Positions 9,460 to 17,631 are shown, numbered from the stretch's first letter. The stretch is 56,155 bases of DNA from Caulobacter sp. HMWF025 (GCF_003060965.1 NZ_QAII01000029.1:3917-60071); one strand, 5' to 3'. The notes: generated by a model not told the origin, from the sequence alone. Numbers and translations are program-made.

Positions 9460-10227
9460 ATGCAAAATCTTTTCTCGCTTGAAGGCCGGGTCGCGGTCGT
9501 CACCGGCGGCTCACGCGGTATCGGAGCCATGATCGCCAAGGGTTTCCTGACCTACGGGGCCAAGCGTGTCTACATCACGGCCCGCAAGGCCTCAGCCTGT
9601 GACGCTACCGCCGAAGCGCTGAGCGAGTTTGGTGAGTGCATCTCGCTGCCAGGCGATATCTCGACCATGGAAGGCATCGAAGGGCTCGCCAAGCGCATCA
9701 TCGAGCGCGAGGACAAGCTCGACATCCTGGTCAACAACGCCGGGGCCGCCTGGGGGGCGGCCTTTGACGAGTTCCCGGAAAGCGGCTGGGACAAGACCGT
9801 GGACCTGAACATGAAGACGCCGTTCTTCCTGACCCAGGCGTTGATTGCGCCGCTGCGGGCCGCTGCCCAGGACCGGGTGGGCAAGGTCATCAACATCTGC
9901 TCGATCGATGGCCAGTCCGTCACCAAGGACGAAACCTATCCCTATGGGGCCTCCAAGGCTGGCCTGCTGCACATGACCAAGCGCATGGCCCTGCGACTGG
10001 CCTCGGACAACATCGCCGTATCGGCCATCGCGCCGGGTGCGTTCGCTTCGGACATGAACAAGGTGGCCCGCGACCATGCCGATGCCGTGGCGAAGGCCAT
10101 CCCGGCGGGGCGTATCGGATCCGAGGAAGACATGGCCGGTGCCGCCATCTATCTGGCGTCGAGGGCTGGTGACTACGTCATGGGCGGTGCCGTCACGGTT
10201 GACGGCGGCGTGAGTTTCGCACGCTGA
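9460..10227 (+). CDS. Short-chain dehydrogenase, RhlG-like 3-ketoacyl reductase
   Basis: 255 residues of a classical SDR: TGGSRGIGA binds NADP, LVNNAGAAWGAA stabilises the sheet, and YGASKAG holds the catalytic Tyr and Lys. The opening FSLEGRVAVVTGGSRGIG and the FGECISLPGDIS segment match RhlG and related 3-ketoacyl reductases more than FabG. GGAGAC precedes the ATG. It is the last gene of the plus-strand run and ends at a strong bidirectional terminator. The likely role is reduction of a 3-keto or hydroxy acyl substrate in the same unknown catabolic route. It faces the sphingolipid operon but is not part of it. Confidence 0.88.
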   Translation: MQNLFSLEGRVAVVTGGSRGIGAMIAKGFLTYGAKRVYITARKASACDATAEALSEFGECISLPGDISTMEGIEGLAKRIIEREDKLDILVNNAGAAWGAAFDEFPESGWDKTVDLNMKTPFFLTQALIAPLRAAAQDRVGKVINICSIDGQSVTKDETYPYGASKAGLLHMTKRMALRLASDNIAVSAIAPGAFASDMNKVARDHADAVAKAIPAGRIGSEEDMAGAAIYLASRAGDYVMGGAVTVDGGVSFAR

Positions 10228-10237
10228 TCTGACGATC

Positions 10238-10271
10238 GACCGGGCGAGGGTTATGCAACCGTCGCCCGGTC
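10238..10271. terminator. Bidirectional terminator between SDR and serine palmitoyltransferase
   Basis: GACCGGGCGA (10238-10247) and TCGCCCGGTC (10262-10271) form a perfect 10-bp stem. An inner GGTT/AACC pairing extends it. It lies in the 50-base gap between two convergent genes, so it can stop transcription from both sides. Confidence 0.75.
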
Positions 10272-10277
10272 AAGCTC

Positions 10278-11495
10278 TCAGGCCGATACCCGCTTGCGCT
10301 GAGTGTCGATGATGCCGAGCGCCGTGCCGACTTCGGCGAAGACAGCCAGAACCTTGTCGATCTGTTCTTCGGTGTGCGCCGCGCTGACGCTCGTGCGCAG
10401 CAGGGGGCGGCTGTCCGGGGTCGCCGGCGGCAGGGCCAGGTTCAGATAGACACCGTTCTGCAGCAGCATGTTCCACATGCCGATCGCACTGGCCTGATCC
10501 GGCATGGTGATCGCCACAATCGGGCTGGCGGTCGGACCGGTGTGGAAGCCGAGTTCGGTCAGGCCTTCATAGAGGCGACGGGCATTGCTCATCAGCCGGT
10601 GGCGCAGGTGCGGCATCTCTTCGAGCCGCCGCAGGGCGGTCAGGGTCGAGCTGACCACCGCCGGCGGCAGCGAGGCGGTGAACATGTACGGGCGGCAGAT
10701 GACGCGCATGACTTCGAAGTCGTCGAGGTTGCTGACGCAGAACCCACCGATCGCGCCCAGGCTCTTGGAGAAGGTGCCGACGATGAAATCGACATCGTCC
10801 TCAACGCCTTCCTGTTCAGCAAGACCCCGGCCGTGCTCACCCAGGACGCCCATGGAGTGGGCCTCGTCGACCAGCAGATAGCCACCGAGCTCGCGCTTTA
10901 CCGCCGCGATTTCCTTCAGCGGTGCCGTGTCGCCGATCATGGAATAGATGCCCTCGACCACGATGAGGCGCTCACCGGGGACGTCCTTCATGCGCCGCAG
11001 GCGCTTGTAGAGATCTTCGGGATCATTGTGGCGGAAACGGATGACCTCGGCATGGCCCAGGCGCGAGCCGTCATAGATGCTCGCATGGCTGTCGGCATCG
11101 AGAATCAGGTGATCGCCGCGTCCGACCAGGGTCGACAGGACGCCAAGATTGGCCTGATAGCCGGTCGTAAAGACCATGGCATGCTTGCGATTGTAGAACC
11201 GGCCGAGCGCCGTCTCGAGTTCCACATGGGCTTCGAAACTGCCATTGGCGATCCGTGAGCCGGTGGTGCCCGTCCCGCGTTCCTGAACGGCCTTGACCGA
11301 GGCGGCTATGCTTTCAGGGTCAAAGGTGAGGCCGAGATAGTTGTTGGTGCCCAACAGGATCGTCGGACGGCCCTCAATCACGCCTTCGGTGGGTGAAATC
11401 ACGGAGTCGAACCGGATATTGAAGGGATCTGCCCCGACCTGACGGATCGCCTGATAGGCGTCGCGATAGGCGAGGTGCTTGTCGAACAGCCCCAT
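10278..11495 (-). CDS. spt: Serine palmitoyltransferase (alpha-oxoamine synthase)
   Basis: 405 residues. It is a PLP enzyme of the alpha-oxoamine synthase family that condenses serine with an acyl thioester to give 3-ketosphinganine, the first step of sphingolipid synthesis. Visible motifs are DADSHASI (H138 stacks on PLP), LLVDEAHSMGVLG (D210, H213) and TFSKSLGAIGG (K244, Schiff base). The N terminus MGLFDKHLAYRDAYQA resembles Caulobacter Spt rather than BioF or Kbl. It is the last gene of a minus-strand operon, 2 bases after the acyl carrier protein gene and downstream of an acyl-AMP ligase and a CerR-like reductase; this context argues for SPT over 8-amino-7-oxononanoate synthase. It ends at a strong terminator. 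Confidence 0.92.
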   Translation of the reverse strand: MGLFDKHLAYRDAYQAIRQVGADPFNIRFDSVISPTEGVIEGRPTILLGTNNYLGLTFDPESIAASVKAVQERGTGTTGSRIANGSFEAHVELETALGRFYNRKHAMVFTTGYQANLGVLSTLVGRGDHLILDADSHASIYDGSRLGHAEVIRFRHNDPEDLYKRLRRMKDVPGERLIVVEGIYSMIGDTAPLKEIAAVKRELGGYLLVDEAHSMGVLGEHGRGLAEQEGVEDDVDFIVGTFSKSLGAIGGFCVSNLDDFEVMRVICRPYMFTASLPPAVVSSTLTALRRLEEMPHLRHRLMSNARRLYEGLTELGFHTGPTASPIVAITMPDQASAIGMWNMLLQNGVYLNLALPPATPDSRPLLRTSVSAAHTEEQIDKVLAVFAEVGTALGIIDTQRKRVSA

Positions 11496-11497
11496 GT

Positions 11498-11749
11498 TTA
11501 GCCCTTGTTCCGAAGATCTTTAATCAGGTTGGACAGGTCGCCGGCGGTCTCGACAGAAGCCAGACGATCAAGCGGGATCGAGAGGTCGAACACGTCCTCA
11601 AGCTCCATGATGATGTTCATCAGGGCCAGGGAGTCGACCTGCAGGTCACGACCGATGTGGGTTTCGTCGGCGACCTCGACGGGGCGCCCGAGAACCGAGG
11701 TTGCCGCCTTGCCGATTTCCCGAAGAGTGAGATCCGTAACCGCTTTCAT
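11498..11749 (-). CDS. Dedicated acyl carrier protein of the sphingolipid operon
   Basis: 83 residues. The phosphopantetheine site is DLQVDSLALMNIIMELEDVF, with the modified serine in DSL (about S39). It is divergent from housekeeping AcpP, which normally has GADSLD. It lies directly before serine palmitoyltransferase and in the same operon as a fatty acyl-AMP ligase, so it most likely receives the activated fatty acid and hands it to SPT as acyl-ACP. A 94-base gap upstream contains a possible promoter, so acp and spt may also be made on their own. Confidence 0.9.
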   Translation of the reverse strand: MKAVTDLTLREIGKAATSVLGRPVEVADETHIGRDLQVDSLALMNIIMELEDVFDLSIPLDRLASVETAGDLSNLIKDLRNKG

Positions 11750-11795
11750 GCCGACTTGCCGAAACCCCCGTTTGCGGACCTGACTGACTCGAACT

Positions 11796-11825
11796 GTAAC
11801 AGGGCTATTGTCGGATTCCTGACAA
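11796..11825 (-). promoter_or_regulatory. Possible internal promoter for acp-spt
   Basis: Reading the minus strand, TTGTCA (11825-11820) is followed after 18 bases by TGTTAC (11801-11796), giving a start point about 40 bases before the acyl carrier protein ATG. The gap is AT-rich compared with its surroundings. The -10 is a weak match. Confidence 0.35.
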
Positions 11826-11843
11826 AATTGGCGGTTAACGTCA

Positions 11844-12785
11844 TCAAACCGTAACTAAAAACTCCCGCTTTCGGTACCAGCTCACGCTATGGGAGAATCC
11901 TGCGTCGATCTGATATCGCGTCGCGAGAGCGCCGGGGACGCATTCGGCCTCCGAGAGGCTCCAGTTCCGGTGCAGGATCTCTCGCGCCTTGCCGGGGGTG
12001 AAAATAGAGACTGTGCCTGTGACGCGGGACCAGGTCTGTGACAGCCGGGCGATTGCCGTGATCAATCCGTCTGGAACCCGGATCAGACGGGGCTGTCTGC
12101 CGACCGCCCTCCCGGCCGACTGCATCACTTCGTCCCAACCATAGCCTTCGGACCTGGCGTCCGACAGCGCGAAGGTCCCGGGCCGCCAGTGGCGGGCCAG
12201 ATCGGCAATCTGCGCGGCAGCATCCTCGACATGGATCAGGGCCATCCGCGCTCGGGCATCGAGGACCGGTAGCCACGGCGAGGTCTGCGCCAGACGAAAG
12301 AGATCGAGGGTCTCCATGTCGCCCGGCCCATAGATGGCCGGTGGCCTGACGACCGTCAGATGGCTGCCGACAATGGCCCTGACGGCGTCTTCGCCGCCGC
12401 GCTTGCTGGCGGCATAGTCAGAAAGCGCCGGGGACCGTGCCGCGAGGCTGGAAACGAGCATCACCCTGGCACCGGTCTTTTGGGCCGCGCTGGCCACCGC
12501 GCGAGCGCCAAGGACATTCACCCGATCGAACTCGTCGCGGGATTTCGCCTTGATCAGGCCAGCGGCATGAATGACCACATCGGCACCGGTGCAGAGGCGG
12601 TCCAGGCCTGCGGCAGAAGTGAGATCGCCGACGACCAGCTCTGGCTCAAGGCCTGCCCATTCCGGATCAACAATGTCTCGCCTGGCCAGGATGCGAACCG
12701 TCCAGCCGCCGTCAGCCATGGTCCTGACCAGGTGCCGGCCGAGGAACCCGGTTGCGCCGGTGATCGCGACCACACGCGAGGTCAT
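11844..12785 (-). CDS. cerR: CerR-like NAD(P)-dependent epimerase/reductase (3-ketosphinganine/ceramide reduction)
   Basis: 313 residues of an extended SDR. ITGATGFLGRHLVRTMA (about residues 9-25) is the GxxGxxG cofactor loop, and ALSDYAASKRGGE holds the Tyr-x3-Lys pair. In Caulobacter the NAD-dependent epimerase-like gene of the sphingolipid locus is CerR, which reduces the 3-keto group of the sphingoid product; the placement between the acyl-AMP ligase and acp-spt supports the same role here. Gene order rather than sequence alone decides this: by sequence it could also be a sugar-nucleotide epimerase. It starts 3 bases after the upstream stop. Confidence 0.8.
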   Translation of the reverse strand: MTSRVVAITGATGFLGRHLVRTMADGGWTVRILARRDIVDPEWAGLEPELVVGDLTSAAGLDRLCTGADVVIHAAGLIKAKSRDEFDRVNVLGARAVASAAQKTGARVMLVSSLAARSPALSDYAASKRGGEDAVRAIVGSHLTVVRPPAIYGPGDMETLDLFRLAQTSPWLPVLDARARMALIHVEDAAAQIADLARHWRPGTFALSDARSEGYGWDEVMQSAGRAVGRQPRLIRVPDGLITAIARLSQTWSRVTGTVSIFTPGKAREILHRNWSLSEAECVPGALATRYQIDAGFSHSVSWYRKREFLVTV

Positions 12786-12788
12786 GGC

Positions 12789-14498
12789 CTAGCCGCGATT
12801 AGCATAGGCACCGGCCAGGAAGGCCGCCCGGGCCTTAGAGCGGCTTAGTTTGCCTGACGATGTTTGCGGCAGGGCGTGAGCCCCGACCAGGTGGACCTGG
12901 ACTTCAACACTATGGCGTACCCGCAGGACCGTTGCGACGGCCTCGGCCAGGGCCTTGCGGCTCTCGGCATCGCCGCCACGAGCCTGCACCAGGACGATGA
13001 TGACGTCTTCGGTTTCGCCAGGCGTCGAAAAGGCCGCGACATCACCACTGCGCAGACCGTCGGTCTCGGCTTCGGCGGTCCACTCCAGATCCTGCGGCCA
13101 GATATTTCGGCCGTTGAGAATGATCAGGTCCTTGGCGCGCCCTGTGATCACGATCTCGCCCTCGACCAGGAAGCCAAGGTCGCCGGTATCAAGCCAGCCG
13201 CCTTCGGCCAGGACGCGGGCGGTCTCTTCAGGCTGCTCGAAATAGCCCTGCATCAGGCTGGGGCCGCGGGCAAAAATCCGTCCGACCTGCCGCTCCGCCA
13301 GGGGCAGGCCGTTTTCATTCCGGACTTCAAGCTCGTGGTGGGGAAGCACCGGACCGTTGCGGGCAAAGTCGCGCGCCCGGTCGCCGTCATCACTTTCAAC
13401 GGCCAGGCCGTTCTCCAGTTGCTCGATATCCAGGCGCTCGACCTTAAGCCCACCACCAAGCGGAGCCATCGACAGGGCCAGGGTGGCCTCGGCCATCCCG
13501 TAGCTGGCGACAAAGGCCGTTTCCGAGAATCCAACCGCCTTGAATCGCTCGGCAAATGCTTTCAGCGGTCCGGTGCGGATCATGTCTCCGCCGAGGCCAG
13601 CGCTGCGCCACCGCGAGAGATCCAGATGGTCGATAGCTGCAGCTTCCGCGCGGCGGGCGCAGAGCTCATAGCCAAAGGTCGGGCTGTAGCTGATGGTGCC
13701 ACCGTTCCGGGTCAAAAGGTCCAGCCACATCAGAGGGCGGCGAACAAAGGCCCCGGTCGGCAGGAGGTCAACCGACATCTGGCTGGTCATCGGGCTCAGG
13801 AGGAAGCCGATCAGCCCCATGTCATGATAGAGCGGCAGCCATGAGATGGCGCGATCTTCGGGGCGGACCTGCAGGCCGTCGCGCGTGATCGCCACGGCAT
13901 TGGCCATCAGCGCCCTGTGTGTCACCACCACGCCGGTTGGAAAGCGCGTGCTTCCCGACGAGAACTGAAGATAGCAGGTCTGGTCTGGCTCAATAGCGGG
14001 CAGATCAATGCCGGAAGTCGGGGGCAGGTCTGCGAGGACCCCGGCGAATTTCAGGGGCGTCTGGGCAGCGATCTCGGGCAGCCAAGCGGCCATGGATGCC
14101 GGGCCGATCAGGATTGAGGCCCGGGCCGAGGCCAGCATCCGGGTGATCTGGTCGACATAGGCCGCGCGCCCTCCCAGCGGAGCGGGCAAGGGCAAGGGGG
14201 CCGGGGCAAGACCGGCATACTGGCACGCAAAAAAGGCGCGAACGAAGTCGGCGTCCGTTTCGGCAATCAGGCCAACGGTGCCACCCGGCACGGCCCCCGT
14301 CGCCAGCATCCGCCCGGCAAGGTCCATCGCCTGGGCTCGAAGGTCTGCATAGGGCAGGGCCTCGACCAGTTCACCGCGCAAAGAATAGAGGTTCACGCCG
14401 GTTTCGCCCGTGGCCGCAAAGTCGAGCGCGGCCGTCAGGGTCGGAAAATCGGCGAAGCGCACCGTTCGCCCGGCGCCTGTCGGTGTCATCATCATCAT
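12789..14498 (-). CDS. Fatty acyl-AMP ligase of the sphingolipid operon
   Basis: 569 residues of the adenylate-forming family. LQFSSGSTRFPTGVVVTH is the ATP phosphate loop, SWLPLYHDMGLIG is typical of fatty acyl-AMP ligases, GWLDTGDLGFLVEG binds ribose, and the C-terminal LPQTSSGKLSR holds the adenylation lysine. It probably activates a fatty acid with ATP and loads it on the acyl carrier protein two genes downstream. The start is one of four consecutive ATG codons; the first overlaps the flippase stop as ATGA. The frame stays open far upstream through the flippase gene, but that part is antisense-like noise with no family similarity. Confidence 0.88.
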   Translation of the reverse strand: MMMMTPTGAGRTVRFADFPTLTAALDFAATGETGVNLYSLRGELVEALPYADLRAQAMDLAGRMLATGAVPGGTVGLIAETDADFVRAFFACQYAGLAPAPLPLPAPLGGRAAYVDQITRMLASARASILIGPASMAAWLPEIAAQTPLKFAGVLADLPPTSGIDLPAIEPDQTCYLQFSSGSTRFPTGVVVTHRALMANAVAITRDGLQVRPEDRAISWLPLYHDMGLIGFLLSPMTSQMSVDLLPTGAFVRRPLMWLDLLTRNGGTISYSPTFGYELCARRAEAAAIDHLDLSRWRSAGLGGDMIRTGPLKAFAERFKAVGFSETAFVASYGMAEATLALSMAPLGGGLKVERLDIEQLENGLAVESDDGDRARDFARNGPVLPHHELEVRNENGLPLAERQVGRIFARGPSLMQGYFEQPEETARVLAEGGWLDTGDLGFLVEGEIVITGRAKDLIILNGRNIWPQDLEWTAEAETDGLRSGDVAAFSTPGETEDVIIVLVQARGGDAESRKALAEAVATVLRVRHSVEVQVHLVGAHALPQTSSGKLSRSKARAAFLAGAYANRG

Positions 14499-15850
14499 AC
14501 GCCTTTGGCGTCGTTTGCGTCTTTCGCGCAAGAGGGTTCGTTGTCTCTGAGGACGGAGGGGCGCCCAAGTTGGGCCCTTAGGGTGAGGAACATGCCGGTC
14601 GCCATGGCAAGCGCTGCTCCGATCAGGGCAAGGCCTGCACCGCTCAGGCCCATAGTCCGGATCAGCGGCACGAGGGCGAGCAGAAACAGGCTGGAAACGA
14701 CGATGCGTACCCTGAGGGCTGCCCCGGCAGCACGCATTGACACCAGCATCGGCTCCAGGGGCAGGGCCAGGATTCCGATCGCAGCAGCGGCAACCTGCCA
14801 GGTCATGATGCCGGCAGCGCCCACATAGGCCTTGCCCATGACCAGCGCCAGCAGGGGCTTGCCAGCCAGGGCGCTGAGCAGGAGCAGAGCGCCGGCGACT
14901 GCGCCGCCGAGCAGGGAAATCTGGATGGCCAGCTTCCGCATCGCGCCTTCCCCTTCTGTGACCCGAAGCTTGGCGAGTTCCGGATAGAGCGCCGGGATCA
15001 GCAGGCGAGCGGGCTTGGCCATGCCGTCGGCCACCTGACGTCCGATCCGCCAGAGTGCAGCCTGGGCCGGTCCAAGCAACCCTCCGACCATCAGGGTGAT
15101 CAGATGGGTAAAGGCAACGTCCAGGGTGCTGCTGAAGTTCGTGGCCCAGGCAAACTTCCAGACGCCGGGCAATCCCTCCCCAACGGGACCGAACAGGGAA
15201 AAGCCCCGAAGCAGATCGCGCCGGCCCATCTCGCGCCAGGCGATCGTGCCGACGTAGCAGAACGAGGCAATCGGTCCGGCCGCCCAGGCCAGCAGATAGC
15301 CCCAGAGTGGGGCATTGAGCAGGAAGGCGAGGCCGGTACCGGCGAGACGGACCGTCGAGCTGACGGCCTGCTCTCCGGCCAGATATCGAAACTTGTCGAA
15401 CAGTCGCAAAAGCCCGACGGAGGTGGCAGAGGTCATGACCGCAATGGTCAGGGAATAAAGCGCCGCGAGTGGGGCCACCTCGCTCGACCATCCAAGGATC
15501 GATCCAAAGAGCAGCGCGCCACCAATCCCCAGAATGACGCCGACGAGTCCGCTGCCCAGGTCGAGAACGAGCGACAGTCGAACCACCTGCTGGAACTCGG
15601 TGCGGTCGTGCTTGAGCAGGGGCTCGGCACCATACTGAAGGACCGTTTGCCAGGACTGGAACTTGACGACATCGCCCAGGAACTGGGCGAAGGCCGTGAT
15701 GAGGGTCAGCACGCCCATCTGGGCAAGGCCCAGGCCCCGAGCTGAAAGGGCGAGGTAGCCAAGGCTGACAAGGGCATTGACGGTGCGACCACCCAACAGG
15801 GTTCCGGCATTGCTCAGGACGTGGGCGAAGACGGATCTCTGCTTGCTCAT
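14495..15850 (-). CDS. MOP-superfamily polysaccharide/lipid flippase
   Basis: 451 residues with about twelve hydrophobic segments. The N terminus (SNAGTLLGGRTVNALVSLGY) and the overall pattern match the PST/Wzx branch of MOP exporters, which flip lipid-linked sugars across the inner membrane. No O-antigen polymerase or sugar-nucleotide genes are near. Its start overlaps the upstream transferase stop and its own stop overlaps the downstream ligase start, so it is translationally coupled to both. In this operon the likely cargo is a sphingolipid intermediate, which is inference; a polysaccharide precursor is the alternative. Confidence 0.8.
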   Translation of the reverse strand: MSKQRSVFAHVLSNAGTLLGGRTVNALVSLGYLALSARGLGLAQMGVLTLITAFAQFLGDVVKFQSWQTVLQYGAEPLLKHDRTEFQQVVRLSLVLDLGSGLVGVILGIGGALLFGSILGWSSEVAPLAALYSLTIAVMTSATSVGLLRLFDKFRYLAGEQAVSSTVRLAGTGLAFLLNAPLWGYLLAWAAGPIASFCYVGTIAWREMGRRDLLRGFSLFGPVGEGLPGVWKFAWATNFSSTLDVAFTHLITLMVGGLLGPAQAALWRIGRQVADGMAKPARLLIPALYPELAKLRVTEGEGAMRKLAIQISLLGGAVAGALLLLSALAGKPLLALVMGKAYVGAAGIMTWQVAAAAIGILALPLEPMLVSMRAAGAALRVRIVVSSLFLLALVPLIRTMGLSGAGLALIGAALAMATGMFLTLRAQLGRPSVLRDNEPSCAKDANDAKGV

Positions 15851-16998
15851 GCCGCTGCTATGCCGAGCTTCGCGGCTATGGCGGCGGCCGCCCGATGTGA
15901 GGACGGCGTCGCCGAAAGATCAAAGCTTTCGGCAAACCCGGTTTTCTGGGCCGCTAGATAGCTACCATGCCCCTGGCGTGCGGCCTCGATGGCGTCGACC
16001 AGATGATCGGCCGAGTCCAGAACGGGCCCGTATCCCCAGTGGTGGAAGCTCTCGTCACCTTGCCAGGCCGCATTTGAGGCATTGAGGAACAGGCACGGCT
16101 TGGGCGTGCGAAGGAATTCATAGACCTGACTGCTGACGTCGCCGAGGTAGATGTCCGCCGCGCGGGTATAGGTCATGTCGATTGCGGCCGGACCGCCAAG
16201 ATCAATATGGATCCGTGGATTGTTCCGATAGGGCGCGAGACTTTGCAGCATCTCCTGGCTAGCCCCGTCGAACAGCCGGATATGCGGGGCGAAGATCAGG
16301 TTGAAGCGGTCGTCGTCGGCAAAGGCCTTGAGAACGTCCACGCCAAAGCGTGGCCAGGAGCCCAGGGTTGCGTGGAAATGCGGGTTGTAGACAACCACCG
16401 GCCGCGCCTCGGGAAACACGGGGAGGGGCGATCCCGGCAGGGCGTCGATCAGGTCAAACTTCGGATAGCCGACCATCGCGCAGTTTTCTGGGCGGACCCA
16501 TCCGCCCTCGACCATGCGGTCTCTCTGCTTGGGGCCTGCTGCCATGACCAGGTCAAACTGCCTCAGCCGCGGTTCGAAAACACCCCCCCGATCGCCTGCG
16601 CCGTGCTGTGTGTAGACCAGCAGGGGCTTCTGGACTCCTAGCTTCCTGAGCAGGGCGCTGGTGCGTTCGGGTGTGACGATCGCGTCAAACCGTCCCAGCG
16701 CCCAGGCGTTCGCGGCGAGCATCAGGGCCTTTGGCGGCGTTGATGCCTCCTTGAACCGCAGGTTTCTCAGCCACTGCGGGCCAAGCAGGCTCATGGCCAG
16801 ATCGGGGCCGTTCGAAGCCCGCAGTAACGCGCGGGCATAGTCGAGATGGTCCTGCGTCGTCGCCTGGACTTCCACAGACAACTCCGGCCAGCCCTTAGCG
16901 AGCGCTACGGCGATCGGCAGGCTGTGCAGGATCTGGTGGGTCTGGGCGATATAGAGAAAGCAGACCTTTGGCTTTCTGGAAGGGCTGTCCGGGGTCAT
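15847..16998 (-). CDS. GT-B transferase related to CDP-glycerol glycerophosphotransferases
   Basis: 383 residues, soluble. LVYTQHGAGDRGG in the middle and GDVSSQVYEFLRT near the C terminus correspond to the HG and D-x-SS blocks of TagB/TarF-type CDP-glycerol transferases, and VVYNPHFHATLGSW to their donor-site loop. These enzymes move glycerol-phosphate or sugars to lipid-linked acceptors. Placed between LptC-like and flippase genes in a sphingolipid operon, it may add a glycerophosphate or sugar head group. That is inference: the acceptor cannot be read from sequence. It overlaps the flippase start by 4 bases and follows the LptC-like stop by 18. Confidence 0.7.
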   Translation of the reverse strand: MTPDSPSRKPKVCFLYIAQTHQILHSLPIAVALAKGWPELSVEVQATTQDHLDYARALLRASNGPDLAMSLLGPQWLRNLRFKEASTPPKALMLAANAWALGRFDAIVTPERTSALLRKLGVQKPLLVYTQHGAGDRGGVFEPRLRQFDLVMAAGPKQRDRMVEGGWVRPENCAMVGYPKFDLIDALPGSPLPVFPEARPVVVYNPHFHATLGSWPRFGVDVLKAFADDDRFNLIFAPHIRLFDGASQEMLQSLAPYRNNPRIHIDLGGPAAIDMTYTRAADIYLGDVSSQVYEFLRTPKPCLFLNASNAAWQGDESFHHWGYGPVLDSADHLVDAIEAARQGHGSYLAAQKTGFAESFDLSATPSSHRAAAAIAAKLGIAAA

Positions 16999-17016
16999 CT
17001 GCGCGTCGGTGCCCGT

Positions 17017-17631
17017 TCACTGGCCCGGGTTGAGGCGAGTCTTCACGCGCCCCTTGAAGACCACCCGGTCGCCCTTGTCGGAAACGGCATAGCTGTCGGC
17101 CTGAACCTTGTTGCCCGACGCACTGGCACCGTTGATGCCCTCCTGACCGACGACGTCGCCTGTTCGCGTGTCGATCAGGGCTTGCTGAGTGGAAAAATCA
17201 TAGCCATTGCCACTGTTGACCCGGACGTCGCCGGTCAGCTGAAGCAGGCCTTTGGCCTCGTCATAGACACCCTGTCGCGAGACAACCTGGGTCGGCTCCG
17301 GCGAGCCATAGCCGCGGGTCAAATGGGGGGCGTCGAGGGCAACACGGTTGGGGTCCACAGTATCGCGGACAGCACCTGTTGCCGTGATCAGGAACGTCCG
17401 GCCGTCCTTCATGAGGCCGGTAAAGCGCGGATTGTCCATCCGCAAGCCATTGCGATCTAGAGGCGTTTCAACCGCTTCCGTATTGAAGGCACCAAGGGCC
17501 GTCTGGGCGATGATGGCGACAAGGACAGACGCTGCTAGAGCGGGGAGGGCCAGACGAAGGATACGGACCGCCTTGCGTCGGCGAGGCCGTGTCTTGCGCC
17601 GGACGGCGACAGGTAGAGCGGTCGTGGTCAT
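17017..17631 (-). CDS. lptC: LptC-family lipid transport protein
   Basis: 204 residues from the ATG chosen. A basic N terminus (RRKTRPRRRKAVRIL) precedes one membrane anchor, LALPALAASVLVAIIAQ, followed by a beta-jellyroll with MDNPRFTGLMKDGRTF and LLQLTGDVRV, typical of alphaproteobacterial LptC. LptC links the LptB2FG extractor to the LptA bridge. Here no lptA or lptB follows; instead it heads the sphingolipid operon. It may be a second LptC used for sphingolipid transport, or the only LptC, separated from lptA. A TTG 20 codons upstream extends the frame but has no ribosome site. Confidence 0.82.
   Translation of the reverse strand: MTTTALPVAVRRKTRPRRRKAVRILRLALPALAASVLVAIIAQTALGAFNTEAVETPLDRNGLRMDNPRFTGLMKDGRTFLITATGAVRDTVDPNRVALDAPHLTRGYGSPEPTQVVSRQGVYDEAKGLLQLTGDVRVNSGNGYDFSTQQALIDTRTGDVVGQEGINGASASGNKVQADSYAVSDKGDRVVFKGRVKTRLNPGQ

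Noticed and set aside
12789-15491. 900-codon version of the acyl-AMP ligase extending through the flippase
   Set aside because: The extra 331 residues are Arg/Gly-rich with no family similarity, while the other frame encodes a good membrane protein; the ATGA overlap gives a natural start.
15104-15745. Plus-strand open frame of 213 codons inside the flippase gene
   Set aside because: Composition is that of a reverse-frame shadow (Gln/Glu/Asp/Gly-rich), with no ribosome site and no motif.
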